Assembly: GCA_963719025.1 (NCBI GenBank)
Contig: CAVRBK010000075.1
Coordinates: forward strand, 1-64,000
Source: Thiosocius sp963719025
GTDB taxonomy: Bacteria > Pseudomonadota > Gammaproteobacteria > Chromatiales > Chromatiaceae
Length of the DNA stretch: 64,000 nucleotides
Reading direction: 5' to 3'
The notes below the pieces were generated by a model. The model was not told the DNA's origin. It was given only the letters and a program-made list of their open reading frames with translations, and made no database searches. The position numbers were made by a program, and so were the translations under genes. This document shows positions 46,051 through 54,058 of the stretch, in pieces (position 1 is the first letter of the stretch; every line of letters begins with the position of its first letter).

Positions 46051-46746
46051 ATGATCCGCATCCTCGCCCTGGTACTGATGGTCCTGCTGCCCCTGGGGAC
46101 CGCAACCGCGCATGACGAAACACCGCAATACAACCGCGTGAGCCTGAACGAGTCGGCCAAGACCGAGATCGACAACGACCTGCTGGTGGTCGTGCTGTTC
46201 GCCCAGGCCGAGGGCCCGGACGCCACCGCGCCGGCGGACGAGGTGAACCGCCTGATGGACTGGGCGGTCAACCTGGCCAGGAGCCACGACGACATCAAGG
46301 TGCAGACCCTGGGCTACAACACGAACGCGATCTACAAGAACAGCAGCATCCGCGGCTGGCGGGTCAACCAGTCACTGCGACTGGAGAGTCGTGACAGCCG
46401 GGTGCTCGGTGACCTGATCGCCACGCTGCAGGAGCAGCTGAAGGTGCAATCGATCGGCTACCAGGTATCCGATGAACAGCGTCGCCGCCACCTCGACGGA
46501 CTGACGGATGACGCACTGACTCGCTTCACGGCGCGGGCGCAAAAGATCGCCAAGGCGCTGGGACGCAAGGGTTTCCGCATCGTGCGGCTGAACATCAACG
46601 ACGGTCATCACAACCCGATGCCGGTGGCCCGCGGCATGATGATGGCGTCGCGCGCCGAGGCCGACGTGGCACCGGCGCGCCTCGAGGCCGGCACCCAGCA
46701 GATGACGGTAACGGTCAACGGCGAGATCGAACTCAGCGAACGCTGA
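46051..46746 (+). CDS. SIMPL-domain (DUF541) periplasmic protein
   Basis: 231 residues with a signal peptide (MIRILALVLMVLLPLGTATA). The SIMPL domain is visible in LARSHDDIKVQTLGYNTNAI, GWRVNQSLRLESRDSRVLGD and DALTRFTARAQKIAKALGRK. Homologues such as E. coli YggE lessen oxidative damage by an unknown mechanism. Stand-alone gene, convergent with the next. Confidence 0.88.
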   Translation: MIRILALVLMVLLPLGTATAHDETPQYNRVSLNESAKTEIDNDLLVVVLFAQAEGPDATAPADEVNRLMDWAVNLARSHDDIKVQTLGYNTNAIYKNSSIRGWRVNQSLRLESRDSRVLGDLIATLQEQLKVQSIGYQVSDEQRRRHLDGLTDDALTRFTARAQKIAKALGRKGFRIVRLNINDGHHNPMPVARGMMMASRAEADVAPARLEAGTQQMTVTVNGEIELSER

Positions 46747-46759
46747 GGCGACCAGCGGC

Positions 46760-47443
46760 TCAGTTCAGCGCAGCCTGCTGACGCAGCGCGACCAGGCGTC
46801 CGGCGATCTGCTGCAGACGCTCTGCGGCTGCCGGTGGCGCGGTCGCGCAGCCGGCAAGGCACTGCTGTGCATCGGCATACAGCTGGCTGATCTGCGCCAG
46901 GTCAAACAGACCCAGCGCGGCGTCCAGCGCGACCGCGTCTTCCGACAGCAGGCTGGGCGCCAGCGCGTCGGCCCCGATCGCGCTCTGCGGGTGCAGCAGG
47001 TCGGCGACCAGTGGCTGCTTGAGCAATTCGAAATGCGCCGCGCGCGCGAGACGCTCCTGGGCGAGTTCGTCGATCGCCTGCGGATCACCCGCAGCGCTGT
47101 GTTCGACATTGCGCATGATCACCTCGAGCAACTCGCGAATCGCCGACTGGTTACCCCGATGATCATCCGCGAGGCCGGCCGATTGCTCGTACAGGCGATC
47201 GAGATGTTCCTTGAGTTCAAGCACCACCTCACTGCCCTCGTTCGGCTTGAGATTGACCGCCTTTTGCACGATGCCGCGCAGCTCGCCGAGGAACAGCAGC
47301 AGTTCTTCGTGGTCGAGACGCTGCATCTCCAGCAGGGTCTCGTCGTTGCGGATCTGCTGCGCGTCGGCAAACAGCGGATTGTCGATCTTGCGCCGGTAAT
47401 GACGCTCGTGCCGCCCGGGCAGCTGGCTGAAGGGGATGCTCAT
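46760..47443 (-). CDS. hypothetical helical protein
   Basis: 227 residues, almost entirely predicted helix and rich in Leu, Glu and Gln (DHEELLLFLGELRGIVQKAV, EVVLELKEHLDRLYEQSAGL). There is no signal peptide, membrane span or catalytic motif. It starts RHERHYRRKIDNPLFADAQQ. I do not recognise a named family. Downstream of and co-oriented with selO, 47 bases apart. Confidence 0.75.
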   Translation of the reverse strand: MSIPFSQLPGRHERHYRRKIDNPLFADAQQIRNDETLLEMQRLDHEELLLFLGELRGIVQKAVNLKPNEGSEVVLELKEHLDRLYEQSAGLADDHRGNQSAIRELLEVIMRNVEHSAAGDPQAIDELAQERLARAAHFELLKQPLVADLLHPQSAIGADALAPSLLSEDAVALDAALGLFDLAQISQLYADAQQCLAGCATAPPAAAERLQQIAGRLVALRQQAALN

Positions 47444-47490
47444 GGTGATTTCTGTTGGACGATTCAGGTATCGGCGAATTAAACCACGAC

Positions 47491-48978
47491 TCAGGACGAA
47501 CAGCTCACTGACAGTTCACGGCCCCAGTCCGGCGGCTCCTGCGTGTATGCCGCCATGCCTGCCTGCTCGACGAACGGCTGCGACAGCAAGACCTGCAGGC
47601 GCTCGATCTCCGAGTAATCACCCTTTTCTGCCGCCTGGATCGCCTGTTCAGCGAGGTAATTGCGCAGGATATAACGCGGGTTGACGGCATCCATCGCCTG
47701 CCTGCGCGCTGCATCGACGCTGCACTCCTGGCGCAGGCGAGCCCGATAGTCACTCAACCAGTCATCGAAAGCGGCGCGATCGGCAAAGCGGTCGCGCAGC
47801 GGCGGTGCGGACAGATCGCTATCCACGGCAATCTCCGACAGGTCACGGTACAGGTTGGTGTAATCGACGCCGTTCGCCGCCATCAGTTGCAGCAGGCGCG
47901 CACTCAGGGCCTGGTCGTCCGGCCGGGCGTCGCGCAGGCCGAGCTTGGCCCGCATCCCCGCCGAGTAGGCCTCGACAAGTGCCGGCTCGTAGGCCTTGAG
48001 GATATCGTTGGCGATAGCGGCCGCGTGCTTTCCATCGTCCTCGTCGAACAGGGGCAGCATGGCCTGGGCCAGACAGGTCAAATTCCACAGACCGATCGAC
48101 GGCTGCTGTTCGAAGGCATAGCGGCCCTGGTAATCCGAATGGTTGCAGATGAACCCCGGTTCGTAGCCGTCGAGAAATCCGAACGGGCCGTAGTCGAGGG
48201 TGAGACCGAGGATCGACATGTTGTCGGTGTTCATCACGCCATGCGCGAAACCGACCAGTTGCCACTGCGCCATCAGGCGTGCGGTGCGCAAGACCACTTC
48301 CCGCAGCAGTGCCTGGTAGGGCTCGGCCTGTTCACGTAACGGCGCAAAGTCGTGATCGATCACGTAATCGGCCAGCTGGCGCAGCTGACGATACTGCTGG
48401 CGATGGTAAAACACCTCGAAGGAACCAAAGCGCACATGGCTCGGCGCCATCCGCAGCAGCAGCGCCCCGCGCTCGATACGCTCGCGATACACCTCTTCGT
48501 CGCTGTCGAACAGGCATAGTGCCCGCGTGGTCGGGATACCCAGGGCGTGCATGGCCTCGGAACAGAGGTACTCGCGGATCGTCGAACGCAATACGGCACG
48601 ACCGTCACCGTCGCGCGAATAGGGGGTCAGGCCGGCACCCTTGAGTTGCAGCTCCCAACGGCCGGCAGAACCGGTATCGACCTCGCCGAGGACGATCGCC
48701 CGCCCGTCGCCGAGCTGCGGCACGAAATGACCGAACTGGTGCCCGGCGTAACACATCGCGACCGGATCACCGTCGGCGAGCAGGTCGGCACCGGCGAGAC
48801 CGTGCAACGCCGGGTCCCGGTGCAACTGCCGTGCGTCGAGCCCCAGCAGCCCGGCCGCTTCAGGGCTCACACTCGCCAGGCGTGCGCCTTGTAGCGGCGT
48901 CGGTCGTACCCGTGCATGGAACCCCTCGGGCAGGCGGGCAAAGCTGTTGTCGAACTGCAGATCGGCGATACTTTTCAT
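47491..48978 (-). CDS. selO: protein adenylyltransferase SelO (YdiU family)
   Basis: A pseudokinase-fold enzyme that AMPylates Ser, Thr and Tyr of redox proteins. 495 residues from the ATG at 48978. Family blocks are CYAGHQFGHFVPQLGDGRAI, QLKGAGLTPYSRDGDGRAVL, STIREYLCSEAMHALGIPTT and the metal/ATP site HGVMNTDNMSILGLTLDYGP. The end LSVSCSS is the bacterial Cys counterpart of the CxxU tail in eukaryotic SelO. Upstream in-frame codons give no family resemblance. It suggests redox-stress signalling. Confidence 0.95.
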   Translation of the reverse strand: MKSIADLQFDNSFARLPEGFHARVRPTPLQGARLASVSPEAAGLLGLDARQLHRDPALHGLAGADLLADGDPVAMCYAGHQFGHFVPQLGDGRAIVLGEVDTGSAGRWELQLKGAGLTPYSRDGDGRAVLRSTIREYLCSEAMHALGIPTTRALCLFDSDEEVYRERIERGALLLRMAPSHVRFGSFEVFYHRQQYRQLRQLADYVIDHDFAPLREQAEPYQALLREVVLRTARLMAQWQLVGFAHGVMNTDNMSILGLTLDYGPFGFLDGYEPGFICNHSDYQGRYAFEQQPSIGLWNLTCLAQAMLPLFDEDDGKHAAAIANDILKAYEPALVEAYSAGMRAKLGLRDARPDDQALSARLLQLMAANGVDYTNLYRDLSEIAVDSDLSAPPLRDRFADRAAFDDWLSDYRARLRQECSVDAARRQAMDAVNPRYILRNYLAEQAIQAAEKGDYSEIERLQVLLSQPFVEQAGMAAYTQEPPDWGRELSVSCSS

Positions 48979-49166
48979 GCCGCGCATGCTGCGACCGGGC
49001 GCGCCCACTTTCAACCCGCCGCGATCACGGTAATCCACGGTCAGGGGCCATCCACGTATAGCCGTATCCGGGCCTTGCAGCCGGGATCCGCAAGTCGGCA
49101 TTCGACCCTGGCGTGCCGTCACCTATAATCGCTGGCCTGAAACAAACTTTGCCGACAGGGAATTCC

Positions 49167-50420
49167 ATGCGCCTGCTGATCATCATCCTGTTTACCCTGT
49201 CTCCGGCCCTGTACGCCGAACATACGGTGACGACCGCTGTGGGAGACGAGATCCCGATCACCGTGCATGCCGCCAAGGGTCAGCGGCTGATCCTGTGGCT
49301 GCCCTCTGAATTCGGCGTATCCGAGCGACGTCGGGCATTGGCCGAACGTCTCGCCGACGACGGCAACGAGGTGTGGAGCCCGGATCTGCATGCCGCCTGG
49401 TTCCTGCCGGTGGGTCGATACAGCCTCAACGGGGTCGACCCCGCGGCGATCGCGGCGATTATCGATGACGCGGTGACCCACAGCGGCAAGCAGGTCTACC
49501 TGATGGCCGAGGGGCGCAGCGTGGCGCTGGCCCTGCACGCCGTGCGCCACTGGCAGCAACACACCTCGGATACATCCAGGCTGGCGGGCCTGCTGGCGTT
49601 CAGCCCGAAACTTTTCGTACGCACGCCACAGGGCGGCGATAGCGCCGAGTACCTGCCGATCGTCAGTGCCAGCAACCTGCCGATATACCTGCTGCAACCG
49701 ATGGATGCCGGCGGCTTCTGGCGCACAGGCGAGGCGGTGGGGCAGCTGGAGAAGGGCGGCAGCGCGGTGTTCGTGCATACCCTGCCCGGGGTATCTGACG
49801 GCTTTCACGCCCGCTCCGAATTCACCGACAAGGAAGGCGAACTGACCCGCCGCCTGCCCACCATCCTGCGCGGCGCGATGCAGCAGCTCGCAGGCCTTGG
49901 CGGCACACCTGGCCAGGTGGCGGAAATGCGTGCCGGGCCGCTGGCGCCGCAGAAACCGGACAGCAGCGCCCTGTTGCAGGCGTTCGCCGGCGAACGCCAG
50001 GCGCCGGCATTGCGGCTGCCGGATCTGCAAGGCAAACAGGTCGACCTGGCGACGCTGCGCGGCCGCGTGGTCCTGGTCAACTTCTGGGCTACCTGGTGCC
50101 CACCGTGCGTCGAGGAGATCCCGTCGCTGCAGCGCCTGTATGCCAGGCTGCAGCCGCGCGGCCTGGAGATCCTCGCGGTGGATGTCGGTGAGGATGCAGA
50201 CACGATGGGCGCCTTCCTGGCGGATAAGCCGGTCGCCTTCCCGGTGCTGATGGACAGCCAGGCCGAGGCGCTGAAACGCTGGGGCGTCTATGCCTTTCCC
50301 ACCACCCTGGTACTCGACCGCGCGCACCGCATCCGTTATGCCGTGTTCGGCGCATTCGACTGGAGCAGCCAGGAGGTGATCGATGCCCTCAGCCCACTTC
50401 TGGATGTGAATCCGGCATGA
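49167..50420 (+). CDS. alpha/beta-hydrolase-like domain fused to a TlpA-type thioredoxin domain
   Basis: 417 residues with a signal peptide (MRLLIIILFTLSPALYA). Residues 20 to about 240 look like an alpha/beta hydrolase (LILWLPSEFGVSERRRALAE, VYLMAEGRSVALALHAVRHW), with a nucleophile-like Ser but not a full GxSxG. Residues 270-417 are a TlpA/ResA-like thioredoxin domain (VVLVNFWATWCPPCVEEIPS, FPTTLVLDRAHRIRYAVFGA). The fusion would place a redox-active CPPC next to a hydrolase-like fold in the periplasm. Overlaps the next gene by four bases. Confidence 0.88.
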   Translation: MRLLIIILFTLSPALYAEHTVTTAVGDEIPITVHAAKGQRLILWLPSEFGVSERRRALAERLADDGNEVWSPDLHAAWFLPVGRYSLNGVDPAAIAAIIDDAVTHSGKQVYLMAEGRSVALALHAVRHWQQHTSDTSRLAGLLAFSPKLFVRTPQGGDSAEYLPIVSASNLPIYLLQPMDAGGFWRTGEAVGQLEKGGSAVFVHTLPGVSDGFHARSEFTDKEGELTRRLPTILRGAMQQLAGLGGTPGQVAEMRAGPLAPQKPDSSALLQAFAGERQAPALRLPDLQGKQVDLATLRGRVVLVNFWATWCPPCVEEIPSLQRLYARLQPRGLEILAVDVGEDADTMGAFLADKPVAFPVLMDSQAEALKRWGVYAFPTTLVLDRAHRIRYAVFGAFDWSSQEVIDALSPLLDVNPA

Positions 50421-51502
50421 CCCGGTCCGCCGGCAACCGGCCACGACAGTCGGCACTGGTGATGATCGCGCGCAACGAGGCCGCCGGTATCGCTCGCTGC
50501 CTGCGCAGCGTCCGCCCACTGGTCGATACGATGATCGTGGTCGACACCGGTTCGCAGGACGCCACGGTCGCGGTCGCCCGCGACCTGGGGGCCGAGGTTA
50601 TGCAGTTCGCCTGGTGTGACGACTTCGCCGCGGCACGCAACTTCGCGCTCGACCAGTCGCCGGCCGACTGGAACCTGGTGCTGGACGCCGACGAATGGAT
50701 CGACGGGGATGCCGGGGCGTTGCGCGCCGCACTGCAATCGCCCGATGACTTCATCGGCGTGTTGCCGGTAGACAGCCAGTTCGACCTGGCGGATCAACTC
50801 AGCACCTCCACCTCGTGGATCCCACGGCTGCTGCCGCGCGGCGTGCGTTACACGGGCCGGATCCACGAACAGCCCGAGTCGCCACTGCCGCGCCGCCGGC
50901 TGGCGTGCACGGTCCTGCACGATGGCTATCGCCAGGCCACCCTTGCACGCAAGAAAGGCCGCAACCGCAAGCTGCTGCAGCAGATGCTGGCGCAACAGCC
51001 CGACGATGCCTACCTGCTGTACCAGCTCGGGCGCGACTACGAGGTGTACGAGGAATTCGACCAGGCCATCGACTGCTTCGATCGCGCACTCGCAGGCACC
51101 CCGGGCAATGCCGCCTACCGTCACGACCTGGTGATCCGGACGCTCTATTCGCTGAAGAAGTGCCGGCAATTCGAACCGGCCATGCAGTTCGCCGAACAGG
51201 AAATGCCGAACTGGGAACAATCACCCGATTTCTATTTCGCCCTGGGCGACCTGCTGCTGGACTGGGCCACCGTCACTCCCGAACAGGCGCTCGACCAGCT
51301 GCTGCCGATGATCGAGGCGAGCTGGCTGCGCTGCCTGGAGATCGGCGAGCGACCGGCACTGGAGGGCAGCGTGGCCGGCCGCGGCAGCCACCTCGCCGCG
51401 CACAACCTGTCGGTCATGTACGCCGGCATCGGCGATAAGGCCAGGGCCGGAGAATTTGCCGGTCTCGCCGCCAGGCTGCGCAAAGAAACCGCCGGGGGAT
51501 AG
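50417..51502 (+). CDS. glycosyltransferase family 2 with C-terminal TPR-like repeats
   Basis: 361 residues. The GT-A fold is SALVMIARNEAAGIARCLRS, DTMIVVDTGSQDATVAVARD and the DxD-type NLVLDADEWIDGDAGAL. The C-terminal half carries TPR-like helices (DDAYLLYQLGRDYEVYEEFD, QAIDCFDRALAGTPGNAAYR). Soluble; resembles SunS/WaaE-like transferases. The acceptor is unknown. Coupled to the TlpA fusion gene by an ATGA overlap. Confidence 0.88.
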   Translation: MTRSAGNRPRQSALVMIARNEAAGIARCLRSVRPLVDTMIVVDTGSQDATVAVARDLGAEVMQFAWCDDFAAARNFALDQSPADWNLVLDADEWIDGDAGALRAALQSPDDFIGVLPVDSQFDLADQLSTSTSWIPRLLPRGVRYTGRIHEQPESPLPRRRLACTVLHDGYRQATLARKKGRNRKLLQQMLAQQPDDAYLLYQLGRDYEVYEEFDQAIDCFDRALAGTPGNAAYRHDLVIRTLYSLKKCRQFEPAMQFAEQEMPNWEQSPDFYFALGDLLLDWATVTPEQALDQLLPMIEASWLRCLEIGERPALEGSVAGRGSHLAAHNLSVMYAGIGDKARAGEFAGLAARLRKETAGG

Positions 51503-51504
51503 CC

Positions 51505-51950
51505 TCAGACCGGCGGCAACGGCACCTGCAGGGCCTCGTAGAGACGGTCGAACTCGCGCCGCATCACCCCCGGCAGGGCCGCCTCGGGCACCGTCAGGTC
51601 ACCGATCAGCCCGGCCTCCAGGCCAGGCCCACCGGGCCGCCAGGGCCGGGGATGTCGCCCAGCAGGATTATCGTGGCGCCGTCCGGCTGATGACACTCGG
51701 CCACGTAGACCGCCGCACCATCGATAATCCCCGGCAGCAACAGGGCGAACTGCTCGCAACCGAATCGGTGATGGATCAGGTAGCGGGCGAAGCGCACGAA
51801 GCCGGGGTGGTCCGCCGCGCCATCCAGGCCAGCGGCAATGGCAAAGGACGCACCTTCAGTCGCGCTGCCCAGCAGAAAGGTCTTGCCGTCGTCGCCCTGC
51901 GCCTGTCGCCAGCGCAGAAAGGCCGGCAGGCGCTCGACCAGTGCGGTCAA
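51505..51950 (-). CDS. hypothetical protein, one frameshift
   Basis: About 148 residues from the ATG at 51950, overlapping the upstream lipoprotein stop. It begins MTALVERLPAFLRWRQAQGD and later reads VYVAECHQPDGATIILLGDI. A one-base loss (or two-base gain) near 51625-51640 moves the frame to LEAGLIGDLTVPEAALPGVM and the end LYEALQVPLPPV. No recognised domain or signal. Convergent with the glycosyltransferase, two bases apart. Confidence 0.65.
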
Positions 51951-52339
51951 TGAAACTGCGGCACCGGGTTCTCCCGGTACCAGGTCTTGCCCTCGTCATC
52001 GCTCACCCAGATCTGGTGGTCGACCACGCGACGCACCACCTGGCGATCGATCAGCACGTAATCGATCACTGCGGTCTGGGTCCAGCGGGTCTCGTTCAGC
52101 TTCGAGATCGGCCCGGCCAGTTCATAGCTGGTCACCCGGACGTTATCCAGACCTTCCGGCAGCTGCACCGGTTCCGCCGGGTCGTTCTTGCGAAACAGGA
52201 CCATCTTCTCCAGCGCCCCCCAACGCACAACGTCCTCGAAGGTACGGACCTTGTTCATGAGCCTCTCCGGCACCTCGCCAAACGGGTTGGTCTGGCAGGC
52301 CGACAACAGCAGAAACACAAGCGACAGCAGGATACGCAT
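51947..52339 (-). CDS. small lipoprotein of unknown function
   Basis: 130 residues from the ATG at 52339. The lipoprotein signal is MRILLSLVFLLLSAC, with Gln-Thr-Asn after the Cys, so outer-membrane sorting is likely. The mature part includes MNKVRTFEDVVRWGALEKMV, VTSYELAGPISKLNETRWTQ and a tail DHQIWVSDDEGKTWYRENPV. Probably co-transcribed with the gene at 51505-51950. Confidence 0.75.
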   Translation of the reverse strand: MRILLSLVFLLLSACQTNPFGEVPERLMNKVRTFEDVVRWGALEKMVLFRKNDPAEPVQLPEGLDNVRVTSYELAGPISKLNETRWTQTAVIDYVLIDRQVVRRVVDHQIWVSDDEGKTWYRENPVPQFH

Positions 52340-52508
52340 GATGACAGGGAACCCCGGGGAACCAGCCGGCAGTTTAACCCGAAAATTCAACCCTCGCGGC
52401 CGTGTCGAAGCAACCCGGCGCGCGCGCTTTGCGGCAGTGCCGTCATTGCCGGCTTTCTCCGCCACGGTGCCTGTTATGATGTCGGGCCCCGTTTACCTGG
52501 AATCGAAC

Positions 52509-53733
52509 ATGTCGGTCGTTGACGACAGCACGCACAGCACCTCCGCCGAGACCCCGTCACTGCTGCGCGAAGTCCGCCTTGGCGACACCGTCATCACCCT
52601 GCTGGGCACCGCGCATGTCTCGCGCAGCAGCGCCGAACAGGTCGCCCGCGAACTCGACAGCAAGGCCTACGAGGCGGTCGCGATCGAACTGTGCCCCAGC
52701 CGCTACGAGGCACTGACCAACCCGCAGGGCCTGGCCGAACTCGACCTGATGCAGGTGCTGCGTCAGGGCAAGGCCTCGATGGTCATGGCCAACCTGGCGA
52801 TGGCGGCCTATCAACAGCGGCTCGGTGAACAGCTCGGCATCGAGCCTGGCGCCGAGATGCGCATGGCGGTCGAACAGGCGCGGGTTCACGATCTGCAGGT
52901 GGTGCTGATCGACCGCGAGATCGGCACCACCCTGAAGCGCACGTCGCGCAACCTCAGCTGGTGGCGCCGCGGCGTGCTGTTCAGCGGCCTGGTCGCCAGC
53001 CTGGTGTCTCGCGAGGAGGTCAGCGAGGAGGACATCGAGCACCTCAAGGAAGGCGACGTACTCGAGACCACCTTCGCCGAGTTTGCCCACGACCGCGAAG
53101 ACCTGTTTCTGCCGCTGATCGCCGAGCGCGACCGCTACATGGCGGCGAAGCTGCGCGAGGCCGCCGAGGCCCACCCGGGTCGATCGATCCTGGCGGTGGT
53201 CGGCGCCGGCCACCTCAAAGGCATCGAGGCCCATCTCAACGATGCAGAGGACCCGGGCAGCGCGATCGCCGAGCTGGATGCGGTGCCGCCCAAGTCACGC
53301 TGGCCCGCGCTGCTTCCATGGACAATCGCCGGCGCTGGTGCTGCTCGGCTTCTATCTGGGTTTCTCGCGCAATCCCGACCTCGGTTGGACACTGGTGCGC
53401 GACTGGGTGCTGATCAATGGCGGCCTGTCGGCCCTGGGGGCCTTGCTCGCGGCCGCGCATCCGCTGACCGTGGTGACCGCCTTCCTGGCCGCCCCGCTGA
53501 CCTCGCTGAATCCAACCATCGGTGCCGGCATGGTCACCGCCGGTGCCGAGTTGCTGCTGCGCAAACCACGGGTGGGCGACTTCAGCCGCCTGCGCGAGGA
53601 CACCACGGCGCTGCGGGGCTGGTGGCGCAACCGGGTGTCGCGCACCCTGCTGGTTTTTCTGTTCAGTACCCTTGGATCGGCGATCGGTACCTACCTCGCC
53701 GGCTTCCTGATCTATGACCGACTTAACGGTTGA
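52509..53733 (+). CDS. TraB/PrgY family membrane protein, one frameshift
   Basis: About 407 residues. The N-terminal TraB (TIKI/erythromycin-esterase-like) domain has ITLLGTAHVSRSSAEQVARE, VAIELCPSRYEALTN and VVGAGHLKGIEAHL with the conserved GTAHVS and GAGHL motifs. One extra base near 53323-53330 breaks the frame, then two to four C-terminal helices follow (ALVLLGFYLGFSRNPDLGW, HPLTVVTAFLAAPLTSLNPT). Relatives are proposed membrane proteases or pheromone shutdown proteins. Divergent from the lipoprotein. Confidence 0.88.
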
Positions 53734-54006
53734 GCAAGAACATAAATCCTCAGGCGGCAACTGATTCCTGCCGGTTCAGGCACTTAGCGCACGCGCGGGA
53801 TTTCCCCTAGGTATTTGCCCACCTGTACAGGCCCCCGCCAGCCGGTAGTCTTAGGGTTGATGGTGCAAGCCATGCAAGCCTCCGACAGAGATCGGCGGCG
53901 CCGGCGACCGGGGGAACACGAGCCCTTTCAGGCAAGTGGACTCTCCAAGGGCCGGCCAAAAACGGAACTTCCGTGGAGGCGGTTGAACCCCCTCCGAAAA
54001 ACTGTG
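53734..54006. other. non-coding stretch with repeat and hairpin, possible structured RNA
   Basis: No gene fits between the convergent ends of the TraB gene and the RND pump gene. The stretch contains a tandem TGCAAGCC (53864-53871 and 53873-53880), directly followed by the hairpin CCGA-cagaga-TCGG (53882-53895). It also holds a G/C-rich pair (gcccccg near 53831 with cgggggaa near 53909) that could close a larger fold. The paired segments and the terminator-like hairpin downstream suggest a small RNA on the plus strand. No Rfam family is recognised with confidence. Confidence 0.3.
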
Positions 54007-54040
54007 CAGAACAGGCCCCGCAACAGCGGGGTTTGTTCTG
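54007..54040. terminator. two-part symmetrical hairpin, likely bidirectional terminator
   Basis: CAGAACA pairs with TGTTCTG and, inside, CCCCGC pairs with GCGGGG around an AACA loop. The two stems are separated by a GG/TT internal loop. It sits between convergent genes, 19 bases from the RND stop. Confidence 0.65.
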
Positions 54041-54058
54041 TCCAGCGTCCGGATTTGC

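Noticed and set aside
53861..53895. c-di-GMP class I riboswitch, suggested by a GCAAGCCTCCG string
   Set aside because: The rest of the GEMM-I consensus (GNRA hairpin and second arm) does not align, and no gene follows on that strand.
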